Positions 18,256 through 27,448 of a stretch of DNA of 64,000 nt are shown here, in pieces. The position numbers were made by a program, and so were the translations under genes. How positions within the stretch are numbered: position 1 is the first letter of the stretch; each line of letters begins with the position of its first letter. A model generated the notes under the pieces. The model was given only the letters and a program-made list of their open reading frames with translations, made no database searches and had not been told where the DNA came from. Source of the stretch: DATBSL01 sp963729875 (GTDB lineage: Bacteria > Acidobacteriota > Vicinamibacteria > Fen-336); assembly GCA_963729875.1 (NCBI GenBank), contig CAVSPR010000004.1, positions 1,116,001 through 1,180,000 on the forward strand, in the 5' to 3' direction.

Positions 18256-19593
18256 ATGGCAACGCTGCGATCGTCCGTGCCCACGATCTTCCACCGCGTG
18301 CGCCGAGGGGCGCTCGTGGCCCTCGGTCTCGGCCTCGCGCTCGGGCTCGTCCCCGTGGCGGGGGCCGAGGAGTCGTTCGAGGACCTCGTCGCGAACCTGA
18401 AGAGCCCGACCTGGCGCACCCGCCAGAAGGCGGCACAGGAGCTCGGCAAGAGCCGTCGGCGTGAGGCGGTGGCCCCGCTCTCGGCCCTCGTCCGAGACCC
18501 GGAGGTCCGGGTGCGCCTGGTGGTCGTCGACGCCCTGCGGGACCTGCGCGACCTGTCCGCGGTGCCCGCCCTCGTGACCTCGCTCCAGGACGGGGAGCCC
18601 GACATCCGCGAGGAGGCCATCGGGGCCATCGTGGAGATCTACGCCGAGCGCGACCGGACCGGGCCGCTCGTCAAGTTCCTGGAGACTTTCTCGGACGAGT
18701 ACGATCGGCAGTCGGTGCCGCCCTACACGCGGGTGGACGCGGCCGTCTGGCGGGGCCTCGTCGGGACCCTGAAGGACGAGAAGAAGGGGATCCGCGAGGC
18801 GTCGGCCTACGCCATCGGGATCCTGGGCGGCAGCGTCGTCGCTCGCGACCTCGTGGCCGCGTTCCAGGACCCGGAGTCCGACGTCCGTGCCGCCGCCGCG
18901 ACAGCCCTCGGGAAGGTGGGGACGGCCGAGGAGGGCAAGGCCCTCATCCCGCTGCTGGCCGACAGCTCGACCACCGTCCGGAACCGGGCGCTCCAGGCGA
19001 TCGGCGTCTTGCGGGTCCGGGAGGCGGGGCCCGCGCTGCGGGAGATGTTCGAGCAGAACAAGCGCCGCGAGCTCGGGACGCGGGTGCTCGCCTCCTTGAG
19101 CCGGATCGGCGACCCGGCGCAGGCCGACCTGTTCCGCGAGCTGCTGTACTCGAACGACCCGGACCAGCGCCGCCTGGCCGTGGAGGGGCTCGGGCGCATC
19201 TCCGACCCGTCGACGCTGGCCTCGTTCAAGAAGGACTACCAGCGCGAGGGCAACGGCGACGTCCGGCTCGCCTACAACTTCGCGATCGTCCTGCTGGGAG
19301 ACCGCGCCTTCCTGGACGCGATCGTGCTCGCGCTCGGCTCCACGAACGCGAAGCAGGCGCGCGGCTACATCCTGGAGCTCGGCCCCGGGTTCGCGCCGGA
19401 CCTCTACCCGTACCTGAACGACAAGGACCCCGAGGTGCGAGGATCGCTGTGCGACCTGCTCGCGCAGCTCGGCGATCCCTCCGCCACGGCGAAGCTGACC
19501 CCGCTGCTCTCCGATCCCAGCTCGAAGGTGGTGGACCGCGCGAACCGCGCGATCGAGAAGCTCCGCCGGGCGGGAGCCGTGCCGTCACCGTGA
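18256..19593 (+). CDS. Exported HEAT-repeat protein
   Basis: A 445-residue protein with an N-terminal signal peptide (RGALVALGLGLALGLVPVAGA) and then HEAT/PBS-lyase-type helical repeats throughout: TWRTRQKAAQELGKSRRREA, VAPLSALVRDPEVRVRLVVV, ASAYAIGILGGSVVARDLVA, VRAAAATALGKVGTAEEGKA, LIPLLADSSTTVRNRALQAI. Such superhelices bind proteins; no catalytic motif is seen. It should act in the periplasm. Its stop overlaps the GTG of a TPR lipoprotein (GTGA at 19590), so the two are likely made together and may form one envelope complex. Function otherwise unknown. Confidence 0.75.
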   Translation: MATLRSSVPTIFHRVRRGALVALGLGLALGLVPVAGAEESFEDLVANLKSPTWRTRQKAAQELGKSRRREAVAPLSALVRDPEVRVRLVVVDALRDLRDLSAVPALVTSLQDGEPDIREEAIGAIVEIYAERDRTGPLVKFLETFSDEYDRQSVPPYTRVDAAVWRGLVGTLKDEKKGIREASAYAIGILGGSVVARDLVAAFQDPESDVRAAAATALGKVGTAEEGKALIPLLADSSTTVRNRALQAIGVLRVREAGPALREMFEQNKRRELGTRVLASLSRIGDPAQADLFRELLYSNDPDQRRLAVEGLGRISDPSTLASFKKDYQREGNGDVRLAYNFAIVLLGDRAFLDAIVLALGSTNAKQARGYILELGPGFAPDLYPYLNDKDPEVRGSLCDLLAQLGDPSATAKLTPLLSDPSSKVVDRANRAIEKLRRAGAVPSP

Positions 19594-20480
19594 GGGCGAG
19601 GCGGCTCGCGGTCACCGCGGCCGCGCTCGCCCTCCTCGTCGCGCCCGGGTGCCGGCGGGAGGGCGGCGGGGCGGGAGCGAGCGGCGGCCAGCCGCTCGCC
19701 GGGCCCCGGTCGCTCGTGGAGCAGGGGCGCTTCGACGAGGCCATCGCCCAGATCGGGAGCGCCTCCGATGCCGACGCGCAGTACCTGCTGGGCCGTGCGT
19801 GGGCGGGCAAGGCCCTGGGCGCCGCCGTTCCCACGCCCGCTCCCGGCTCGCCCCCGGGTGGCGTGCGGCTCAAGCCGGAAGAGACGCGCGCCCTGGAGTG
19901 CTTCGAGCACGCGGTCGCGGAGCGGCCCGACCACGCCGGAGCGCACCTCGCGATCGCGGAGCTCCTCGCGCCGCACGCCCTGGCCGCAGAGGCCGGAGGG
20001 AAGGCCGGGGAAGGCATGGCGGACACCGGAGTCGGCCGGGTGCTGCGCAGCTACGGCGAGGCCGTCCAGGCGGACCCGGCGGGGACGGCAGCCCTCGAGG
20101 CGCTGGTCCGGTTCGCCACGAGGGCGGGGCGGCTGCCCGACGCGGACGGGGCCTTCCAGGAGCTCGTCCGGCGCCGGCCTGAGGACCCGGGCCTGCTGGT
20201 GCGGTACGGGGACTTCCTGGCGGGCCCGAGGAACGACGCCGACGCGGCCCTCGCCCGGTACGGGCAGGCGCTGATCTGGCGGCCGGACGACGCCGCCACG
20301 CGCCTCAAGGTCGCGGAGATCCACCTGGCCGCGGCGTCCGCCCTGCTCTCGCAGAGGCAGTACGCGCTGGCCGAAGCGCGGCTGCGCGAAGCCCGCCGCC
20401 TCGCCCTGGACCCGGCGTCGGCTCAGGCAAGGCACCTCTCGGAGCTCGAGGCGCGGCTGAGGGAGATCCGGGGCCGCTAG
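19590..20480 (+). CDS. TPR-containing lipoprotein
   Basis: A 296-residue predicted lipoprotein: signal sequence RRLAVTAAALALLVAPGC with lipobox APGC, cysteine at residue 20. TPR-like helices follow (LVEQGRFDEAIAQIG, YLLGRAWAGKALG, ALVRFATRAGRLPDADGAFQ, EAPVRRRPEDPGLLVRYGDF-like unit near 190-215, and ALAEARLREARRLALDP). The linker after the lipid anchor is Gly/Ser-rich. It is translationally coupled to the preceding HEAT-repeat protein. Probably a periplasm-facing scaffold; no enzyme motif is visible. Confidence 0.65.
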   Translation: MRARRLAVTAAALALLVAPGCRREGGGAGASGGQPLAGPRSLVEQGRFDEAIAQIGSASDADAQYLLGRAWAGKALGAAVPTPAPGSPPGGVRLKPEETRALECFEHAVAERPDHAGAHLAIAELLAPHALAAEAGGKAGEGMADTGVGRVLRSYGEAVQADPAGTAALEALVRFATRAGRLPDADGAFQELVRRRPEDPGLLVRYGDFLAGPRNDADAALARYGQALIWRPDDAATRLKVAEIHLAAASALLSQRQYALAEARLREARRLALDPASAQARHLSELEARLREIRGR

Positions 20481-20505
20481 GCGAGCCGCCCGGCCGGCGG
20501 GCAGC

Positions 20506-20991
20506 CTAGTTCGGGTTGCGGCCGACCCCGTTGTCGTCGACGTAGATCAGGCCGCTCTCCTGGGGCGTGCCGGGAGAGTCGTAGTAGACGATGCTCTGCC
20601 CCCCGACGACGAGCCGGGCGGCGGTCAGGCCCTGGTTCGGCGTGTCCAGGAGGTGGGGGTCGTACACGCGCACGTAGTGGGGCTCGTCGTTCGGCGGCCA
20701 GTTGACGGGCACGTTGTAGACGGTGCCCGTCCAGAAGTTGGGACCGGCGGGGGTGCTGAGGATGACCTCGTCGCCCGGCCCCATCCAGCTCGCGAAGAAG
20801 ACCGGGAGCACCGCGCAGGTGCCGGCGGAGTTGACGCACGCGGCCGGCTGCCGGTACTGGATGGTCACGCTGACGAAGCGGCCCGGGGGGAGGGCCGAGG
20901 GACCTTCCGGCGGGTCGGGCTGGAAGTCACAGCCGCTGGCCGCCGCGAGGGCGAGCAGCGCGAGCGCGAGCCGTCTGCCTTGCCGCTCCAT
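20506..20991 (-). CDS. Small predicted lipoprotein of unknown function
   Basis: A 161-residue protein. MERQGRRLALALLALAAASGC is a lipoprotein signal with lipobox AASGC. The mature part is proline-rich at first, then beta-rich: FVSVTIQYRQPAACVNSAGT, VFFASWMGPGDEVILSTPAG, FWTGTVYNVPVNWPPNDEPH, YVRVYDPHLLD and ARLVVGGQSIVYYD. One cysteine pair (CVNSAGTC) could form a disulfide. It resembles immunoglobulin-like surface modules but I recognise no family. It is transcribed away from the NtrC-type regulator, from an overlapping promoter, with the start codon at the expected transcript end. Confidence 0.6.
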   Translation of the reverse strand: MERQGRRLALALLALAAASGCDFQPDPPEGPSALPPGRFVSVTIQYRQPAACVNSAGTCAVLPVFFASWMGPGDEVILSTPAGPNFWTGTVYNVPVNWPPNDEPHYVRVYDPHLLDTPNQGLTAARLVVGGQSIVYYDSPGTPQESGLIYVDDNGVGRNPN

Positions 20992-20998
20992 GACCCGG

Positions 20999-21008
20999 AT
21001 GATAGCAT
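20999..21008. promoter_or_regulatory. Overlapping divergent -10 boxes, lipoprotein and NtrC-type regulator
   Basis: The 10-base ATGATAGCAT contains TAGCAT (21003-21008) reading right and TATCAT (21004-20999) reading left. The minus-strand transcript would start at the ATG of the lipoprotein gene (20991); the plus-strand one about 8 bases before the regulator ATG. Confidence 0.45.
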
Positions 21009-21022
21009 CCCGGCCACTCATC

Positions 21023-22399
<1,377 letters not shown>

Positions 22400-22423
22400 G
22401 TCGTTGCGCCTGAGATAAGATTC

Positions 22424-22441
22424 CGTTGCGTTGTCGCAACG
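22424..22441. promoter_or_regulatory. Dyad, possible activator site
   Basis: CGTTGCG, four bases, CGCAACG is a perfect 7-bp dyad 78 bases upstream of the -24 box of the sigma-54 candidate, the usual distance for an enhancer-binding protein. A single GTTGCG half-copy lies at 22402-22407. It could instead be a hairpin ending the regulator transcript. Confidence 0.35.
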
Positions 22442-22499
22442 TCGCATTCGGATGCGGGCGGCGGCGTGCTCGCCATAAGCTGGTCCATCTCAATGTGAT

Positions 22500-22516
22500 C
22501 CGACCGATTCGGTCGG
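22500..22516. repeat. Inverted repeat beside the sigma-54 candidate
   Basis: CCGACCG, ATT, CGGTCGG is a perfect 7-bp dyad ending 3 bases before the -24 element. It may be a second protein-binding site. Confidence 0.35.
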
Positions 22517-22518
22517 TG

Positions 22519-22534
22519 TGGCGCGGGCTGTGCA
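22519..22534 (+). promoter_or_regulatory. Candidate sigma-54 promoter upstream of gmd
   Basis: TGGCGCGGGCTGTGCA matches the -24/-12 consensus TGGCACG-N4-TTGCA with two mismatches and has the essential GG, ten bases, GC arrangement (22520-22521 and 22532-22533). It directs transcription toward gmd, with a predicted start about 225 bases before that gene. Confidence 0.5.
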
Positions 22535-22719
22535 TATAGCCCCGGCAAGGAGGGATCGCCTCCTCGACCGAGACGCTGCAGCGCTTTGAGTGGCGTCCCG
22601 GCAGCCAGGCAGGGTTTGGAGGGAGCCCAGCCCGGTGGCCCGGGACGGCGCGTCGAAACGAGGCCCCGGTCGAGTGAGTCGGTCCCTCTTCCTTTTCCCC
22701 CTTCCAATCACCCTCCCTT

Positions 22720-22749
22720 TTGACCCCCGCGCGAAGCGCGGTGTAGATT
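22720..22749 (+). promoter_or_regulatory. Candidate sigma-70 promoter of gmd with spacer palindrome
   Basis: TTGACC (22720-22725), 18 bases, TAGATT (22744-22749). The spacer contains a perfect dyad CCGCGC-GAA-GCGCGG (22727-22741), a natural place for an operator. The TGGAGG ribosome site follows at 22761. Confidence 0.5.
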
Positions 22750-22771
22750 GAGGCCCCCTCTGGAGGCGAAA

Positions 22772-23755
22772 GTGGCCGCGAAGAAAGCGCTCATCACCGG
22801 GATCACGGGCCAGGATGGCAGCTACCTCGCCGAGCTGTTGCTCGAGAAGGGCTACGAGGTGCACGGCCTCGTGCGCCGGAGCAGCTCCTTCAACACGTGG
22901 CGGATCGACCACGTCCGCGACCGGCTGGTCCTGCACTACGGCGACATGGTGGATCAGAACAGCCTCGTCCGCGCCCTCGAGGCACTCCAGCCCGACGAGG
23001 TCTACAACCTGGCCGCCCAGAGCCACGTCAAGGTCTCGTTCGACATGCCGGAGTACACCACGGACGTCGCCGCCATCGGGGTCCTTCGCCTTCTCGACGG
23101 CGTGCGCGACCTCGGGATCCCGGCGAAGGTGTACCAGGCCGGCAGCTCGGAGATGTTCGGCCTCGTCCAGGAGACGCCGCAGACGGAGAGAACACCCTTC
23201 CACCCCCGCTCGCCCTACGCCGTCTCCAAGGTCTACGGCCACTGGATGGCGGTGAACTACCGCGAGAGCTACGGGATGTACGTCTCGAACGGCATCCTGT
23301 TCAACCACGAGTCCCCCCGCCGGGGCGAGAACTTCGTCACGCGCAAGATCACGATGGGCGTCGCCGCGATCAAGCAGGGACGGGAGAAGGAGCTCAGGCT
23401 CGGCAACCTCGACGCCAAGCGCGACTGGGGCTACGCGAAGGACTACGTCGAGGCCATGTGGCGGATCCTCCAGCGGGACGGGCCCGGCGACTACGTCATC
23501 GCCACCGGCGAGACGCACTCGGTGCGGGAGTTCTGCGAGGAGGCCTTCGGCTGCGTGGGGCTCGACTGGAAGGACTTCGTGAAGGTCGACTCCAGGTACT
23601 TCCGGCCGGCCGAGGTGGACCTGCTCCTCGGCGACGCGAGCAAGGCCCGGCGCGATCTCGGCTGGACGCCCCGGGTCACGTTCAAGGAGCTCGCGAAGCT
23701 GATGGTCGAGGCCGACCTGGAGTCGGCCGGGAAGCACCTCGACCGGCCCCGGTAG
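22772..23755 (+). CDS. gmd: GDP-mannose 4,6-dehydratase
   Basis: Converts GDP-mannose to GDP-4-keto-6-deoxymannose, the precursor of GDP-fucose, GDP-rhamnose and related sugars for LPS or exopolysaccharide; 327 residues. The NAD(P)-binding start is KKALITGITGQDGSYLAELL, followed by VHGLVRRSSSFNT, YNLAAQSHVKVSF, the catalytic YAVSKVYGHW (Tyr-x3-Lys), LFNHESPRRGENFVTRKI and DWGYAKDYVEAMW, all diagnostic of Gmd. The GTG start at 22772 follows TGGAGG. No fucose synthase (fcl) or glycosyltransferase is adjacent, so the final sugar is unknown. Confidence 0.95.
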   Translation: MAAKKALITGITGQDGSYLAELLLEKGYEVHGLVRRSSSFNTWRIDHVRDRLVLHYGDMVDQNSLVRALEALQPDEVYNLAAQSHVKVSFDMPEYTTDVAAIGVLRLLDGVRDLGIPAKVYQAGSSEMFGLVQETPQTERTPFHPRSPYAVSKVYGHWMAVNYRESYGMYVSNGILFNHESPRRGENFVTRKITMGVAAIKQGREKELRLGNLDAKRDWGYAKDYVEAMWRILQRDGPGDYVIATGETHSVREFCEEAFGCVGLDWKDFVKVDSRYFRPAEVDLLLGDASKARRDLGWTPRVTFKELAKLMVEADLESAGKHLDRPR

Positions 23756-23849
23756 CGCTTCCAGACCAGTCGAAGCCGGGGTCGGGGGCCCCCCGCGCGA
23801 GCCGCCGCTCACCGCCTCGAGATCGCTGCGGGCGGCCGGCGCCTGTACG

Positions 23850-24983
23850 CTATCGACCGGTGCGGGCGTCGATGAGGGAGTCCAGCTCCTCGCGCAGCCG
23901 GTCGAGGATCTCGTCGTACGTGAAGGCCCCGAGCGACTGCGTCTTCTTCTTGAGGTTGACGTGGGTCGGGCCGCACCACAGGCCGAGGTCGGCGTCGTCC
24001 GTCTCGCCCGGGCCGTTGACCCGGCATCCCATGACCGCGATGGTCAGGGCGTGCCTCTCGGCGTAGGCCGTCATCTCCTTCACCCTCTGCGCCAGCTCCA
24101 CGAACCGCTCGTTCTCGACCCGCGAGCAGGAGGGGCAGGAGATGATGTTCAGCTTGTCGTCGTCGAAGACGGGCACCGACCGGTAGCGGCCGGCGGCGAC
24201 GTCGGCCAGGATCTGCAGGCCGACCGTCACCTCCTCGTGCTTGCGCGGATTGGGGAGAGTGAGGCTGACCCGCAGCGTGTCCCCGATCCCACGCGAGAGG
24301 AGCTGCTCGAAGGCGACCCGGGTCTTGACGACGCCTTCCGGCGGGATGCCGGCCTCGGTCACGCCGAGGTGGAGAGGCACGTCCGGGCGCGCTTCGGCGA
24401 AGCGGCGATTGGCCTCGATCACCTTGCGGGGGTGCGAGTCCTTGAGGCTGACCACGTAGCGGCCGAACCCGAGCTCGTCCATGGTGCGGCAGTGCTCGAG
24501 GGCGGACTCGACCATGGCGGCGACGTCGTCCTCGGGGAAGCGCGCCTTCATCTCGGGGTCGACGCTGCCGCAGTTGACCCCGATGCGGACGGCGAGGTCG
24601 TGCTCCCGCGCTGCGTCCACCAGGAAGGCCACCTTCTCCCGGACCGGCTTCGCCTTCTCGTGGTGCCAGAGGTGGCCGGGGTTGTAGCGGACCTTGTCGA
24701 CGTGCGGGCCGACGCTCTCGGCGAGGCGGTAGCTCTCCTGGAGGTCCACGACGAGGTTGGCCTTCGTCTGGCGCCGCACCTCGGCGAGCGCCTCGACGTC
24801 CTTCGGGCTGTCCACCGCGACGCGCACGAGCGCCCCGCCGGCCCTGCGGATGGCCTCGGCCTGCTCCACGGTGGCGTCGACGTCCTGGGTCCGGGTGGCG
24901 CACATGCTCTGGACGGCCACCGGGTGCGGGCTTCCCAGGAACACGGAGCCGACGCGGACGCTGCGGGTGGGGTTTCTCTGCAT
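23850..24983 (-). CDS. ispG: 4-hydroxy-3-methylbut-2-enyl diphosphate synthase
   Basis: Iron-sulphur enzyme of the MEP isoprenoid pathway; 377 residues, the short two-domain bacterial form. Visible: VAVQSMCATRTQDVDATVEQ, RVAVDSPKDVEALAEV, VRYNPGHLW, RIGVNCGSVDPEM, and the cluster-binding cysteines in ISCPSCSR and MGCRVNGPGE. The N-terminal variant (V)GSVFLGSPHPVAVQSM is typical. I chose ATG 24983 because GAGGG lies 5 bases upstream; GTG at 24986 is also possible. A -10-like TACGAT at 25000-24995 would give a very short leader. It converges on gmd with a 94-base gap. Confidence 0.95.
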   Translation of the reverse strand: MQRNPTRSVRVGSVFLGSPHPVAVQSMCATRTQDVDATVEQAEAIRRAGGALVRVAVDSPKDVEALAEVRRQTKANLVVDLQESYRLAESVGPHVDKVRYNPGHLWHHEKAKPVREKVAFLVDAAREHDLAVRIGVNCGSVDPEMKARFPEDDVAAMVESALEHCRTMDELGFGRYVVSLKDSHPRKVIEANRRFAEARPDVPLHLGVTEAGIPPEGVVKTRVAFEQLLSRGIGDTLRVSLTLPNPRKHEEVTVGLQILADVAAGRYRSVPVFDDDKLNIISCPSCSRVENERFVELAQRVKEMTAYAERHALTIAVMGCRVNGPGETDDADLGLWCGPTHVNLKKKTQSLGAFTYDEILDRLREELDSLIDARTGR

Positions 24984-25019
24984 CACGTCCCTCGATCGTA
25001 GCAGGGTTTCGCCCGGCCC

Positions 25020-26705
25020 CTAGCCGAGCTCCTCGAGGGCGCGGACCCCACGCTTCATCGAGGTCGCGAACGTGACGAGGCTCAACCCGGCGGCCGCGCC
25101 CACCGACAGCGCCATGAAGACCTGGCGGCGGGGCGCGATCGGCAGGCCGCGGTACTCGTGCCAGAGGTAGACGGACGCGGGCCAGCCGAGCAGCGCCACC
25201 GTGACCAGGATGTACAGGACGGCCAGGACCATGAAGGCGACGCCGCCGTAGGACCCCGCGACCTGGGTCAGGTTCTCGGCGTCGAAGCGGGGGTGCCGCG
25301 CGCCCATGCCGCAGGCGAGGCCGACGAGGGCGAGTGCCATGAAGGCGATCGCCCCGGCACAGAGCGCCTGCAAGAAGGGGGAGACGCCGAGGAGGCGGTT
25401 GGAGGTGACGGTGAGGGCCTCGGCGAGGATGAGGATGGGCAGGAGGCCGGACCACAGCTTCGACCAGAGGAACGTGGAGAGGTGCACGGGTGCCGTGCGC
25501 ACGATCCAGAACGCCGGCCCCTCCGCGGAAACGGCGGGGAAGACGAAGCGCACCGCCACCGCCGAGGTCACGAAGGCGGCCATCGCGAGGTTCACGAAGG
25601 CGTAGGCGTTCTTGATGACCCGGCTCATGTAGGGGATGCGGTCGAGGTCGAGGACGCGGAAGTTGTACACGTAGACGAGGGCGAGGGCGAGGAGGAGCAG
25701 CAGCTGCGACCACTGCGTGGTGTCCCGGAGAAAGACCTTGACGTCCTTGACGAGGAGCGCCCGGCGCGGCGGGGAGAGGGAGAGCCGGCGCAGGGAAGGC
25801 TCGAGGAAGGCGAGCCGGGTGAAGCGGGCCTTGCGGGCCTCCTGGGCCTTGCTCCACGCCGAGAAGTACTGGCGGCCGTACGCGGCGCGGGCGAGGACCG
25901 TGAAGGCGAGCGCGGTCGTCCACAGGGCCCCGAGGTGGAGGCCATCGGCTCTGCCGCGAAGGGCGGAGAAGAGGCTCTCTCCGGCCCAGAACGAGGGCAG
26001 GAACGGGGTGAGCGGGGACTGCAGGGTCGCGAAGAAGGCCGTGACGTCGGGGAGCGATTGCACGTCGAGGAGGCGCTCCGGGCGGATGAAGCGCAGGAGG
26101 AGCACGACGGCGATGGCGAACAGCAGCCCCATGAGCATGAGCACGTCGCGGGCGCGACGGGCGGGGAAGACGCTCACGAGGCCGAGGGTGACCACGGCCC
26201 CGAGGGCGGAGGGGATCACCACGAACGGGACGAGGGTCGCGACCGCCACGAGGTAGTAGCCGGGGGGCGCGCAGCGGGCGAGGCCGAGGGCGAGGAGAAC
26301 CGGAAGCAGGAAAGCGACGACCATCCACGCGGACTGGCCGACCGTCCGGGCGAATCGCGAGTGGAAGAGGCGTTCCCGGGGGACGGGGGCGGCGAGGAGG
26401 AGGCGCAGGTCCTCGGAGAGGAAGAACGTGGACAGCGCGCTCACCACGGCGCTGAACGCGACGAAGGAGAGGAAGGTCAGGAAGAGCCACCCCAGGCCGA
26501 GGCGCACGAGGTAGTCGCCGAGCTCTTCGTAGTCGAGGAGCTGCCAGGTGAGCCAGAAGGTCACGGCGAAGATGGCGCCGGCTACGGCGACGCCGACGCC
26601 GCCGAAGAGCGCGGCCCGCAGGCCGTCCCCCCTCTGGCGCCGGCGGGCCCGGTTGCGAGCACCCCAGAAGAGGGGGAGCAGCAGCCAGGGGAAGGCCTGG
26701 GTCAC
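25020..26705 (-). CDS. ABC transporter permease (ABC-2-like exporter)
   Basis: A 561-residue integral membrane protein with about twelve hydrophobic segments in two halves, for example FGGVGVAVAGAIFAVTFWL, MLMGLLFAIAVVLLLRFI, LLLLALALVYVYNFRVL and FMVLAVLYILVTVALLGW. A central cytoplasmic loop near 290-345 is basic. It should pair with the ATPase encoded just upstream on the same strand, whose stop overlaps this gene's GTG start (26705-26702). No substrate-binding protein is encoded nearby, so export or a membrane-maintenance role is more likely than import. The substrate is unknown. Confidence 0.75.
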   Translation of the reverse strand: MTQAFPWLLLPLFWGARNRARRRQRGDGLRAALFGGVGVAVAGAIFAVTFWLTWQLLDYEELGDYLVRLGLGWLFLTFLSFVAFSAVVSALSTFFLSEDLRLLLAAPVPRERLFHSRFARTVGQSAWMVVAFLLPVLLALGLARCAPPGYYLVAVATLVPFVVIPSALGAVVTLGLVSVFPARRARDVLMLMGLLFAIAVVLLLRFIRPERLLDVQSLPDVTAFFATLQSPLTPFLPSFWAGESLFSALRGRADGLHLGALWTTALAFTVLARAAYGRQYFSAWSKAQEARKARFTRLAFLEPSLRRLSLSPPRRALLVKDVKVFLRDTTQWSQLLLLLALALVYVYNFRVLDLDRIPYMSRVIKNAYAFVNLAMAAFVTSAVAVRFVFPAVSAEGPAFWIVRTAPVHLSTFLWSKLWSGLLPILILAEALTVTSNRLLGVSPFLQALCAGAIAFMALALVGLACGMGARHPRFDAENLTQVAGSYGGVAFMVLAVLYILVTVALLGWPASVYLWHEYRGLPIAPRRQVFMALSVGAAAGLSLVTFATSMKRGVRALEELG

Positions 26706-27448
26706 AGCTCGATCTCCTGCAGGCCGCTGCCGCCGGTGAGCTTGAGGAAGACGGGGGTGAGTTGCGGGTCGTCGGTGCCGGCGAGGCCGTGCAGCTCGGG
26801 CACGGTGCCGCGGGCGATGATCCGCCCGCCGAGGATGATGCTGATCCGGTCGCACATCTCCTCGGCCACCTCGAGGGTGTGCGTGCTCATGAGGATGGCG
26901 ACACCCTTGTGGCTCATGACCCGGAAGATCTGCTTGATGAGGCGCGCGCCGCGGGGGTCGAGGCCCACCATCGGCTCGTCCACGAGCACCGCCTTCGGGC
27001 GGTGGAGGAACGCCGCGCACATCACGAGGCGCTGCTTCATGCCGTGCGAGAAGCTCTCCACGAGCTCGTCCTTCCAGGCGGTCAGCTCGAACAGGTCGAG
27101 CAGCTCGCCCGCCCGCCCTTCGGCCGCCTCGCCCTCGATGCCGTAGAGCCCGCCGTGGAAGCGGAGGAACTCGGCGGCGGTGAGCTTCTCGTAGAGGAAG
27201 GGCCGGTCGGGGATGAACCCGAGGGCGCCCTTGGCCGCCTCGGGCTCGCGCGCGAGGTCGTGGCCGTCGATCGTGACGCGCCCGCGGTCCGGCTTGAGCA
27301 GGCCCGCGATGATGCGGATCGTCGTGGTCTTGCCCGCGCCGTTCGGGCCGAGGAAGCCGTGGATCTCGCCGGGGGCGACCTCCAGGCTCACGCCGTCTAC
27401 CGCCCGGAAGCCGCCGAAGGTCTTGACGAGGGCGTCGACGTGGATCAC
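26702..27448 (-). CDS. ABC transporter ATP-binding protein
   Basis: A 248-residue ATPase with Walker A GPNGAGKTTTIRII near 38, a Q-loop region around GALGFIPDRPFLYEKLTAAE, the signature as SFSHGMKQRLVMCAAFLHRP (F-S-H-G rather than LSGGQ, as in many ABC-2 systems), Walker B AVLVDEPMVGLDP and the H-loop STHTLEVAEE. It starts with GTG 27448, which overlaps the stop of the transglutaminase-like gene, and runs straight into the permease. The three genes form one minus-strand unit. Confidence 0.88.
   Translation of the reverse strand: MIHVDALVKTFGGFRAVDGVSLEVAPGEIHGFLGPNGAGKTTTIRIIAGLLKPDRGRVTIDGHDLAREPEAAKGALGFIPDRPFLYEKLTAAEFLRFHGGLYGIEGEAAEGRAGELLDLFELTAWKDELVESFSHGMKQRLVMCAAFLHRPKAVLVDEPMVGLDPRGARLIKQIFRVMSHKGVAILMSTHTLEVAEEMCDRISIILGGRIIARGTVPELHGLAGTDDPQLTPVFLKLTGGSGLQEIEL

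Larger units (their letters stand above)
22400..22771. other. Regulatory intergenic region between the NtrC-type regulator and gmd
   Basis: These 372 bases hold no convincing gene. They contain two dyads, a sigma-54-like promoter and a sigma-70-like promoter, listed separately. Between about 22545 and 22719 lies a leader-like stretch with a small AGGAGG/CCTCCT hairpin near 22548-22565; I recognise no riboswitch or named small RNA in it. Confidence 0.5.

Noticed and set aside
22545..22719. Riboswitch in the gmd leader
   Set aside because: I looked for c-di-GMP, SAM and cobalamin signatures by eye and found none; only a short hairpin is present.
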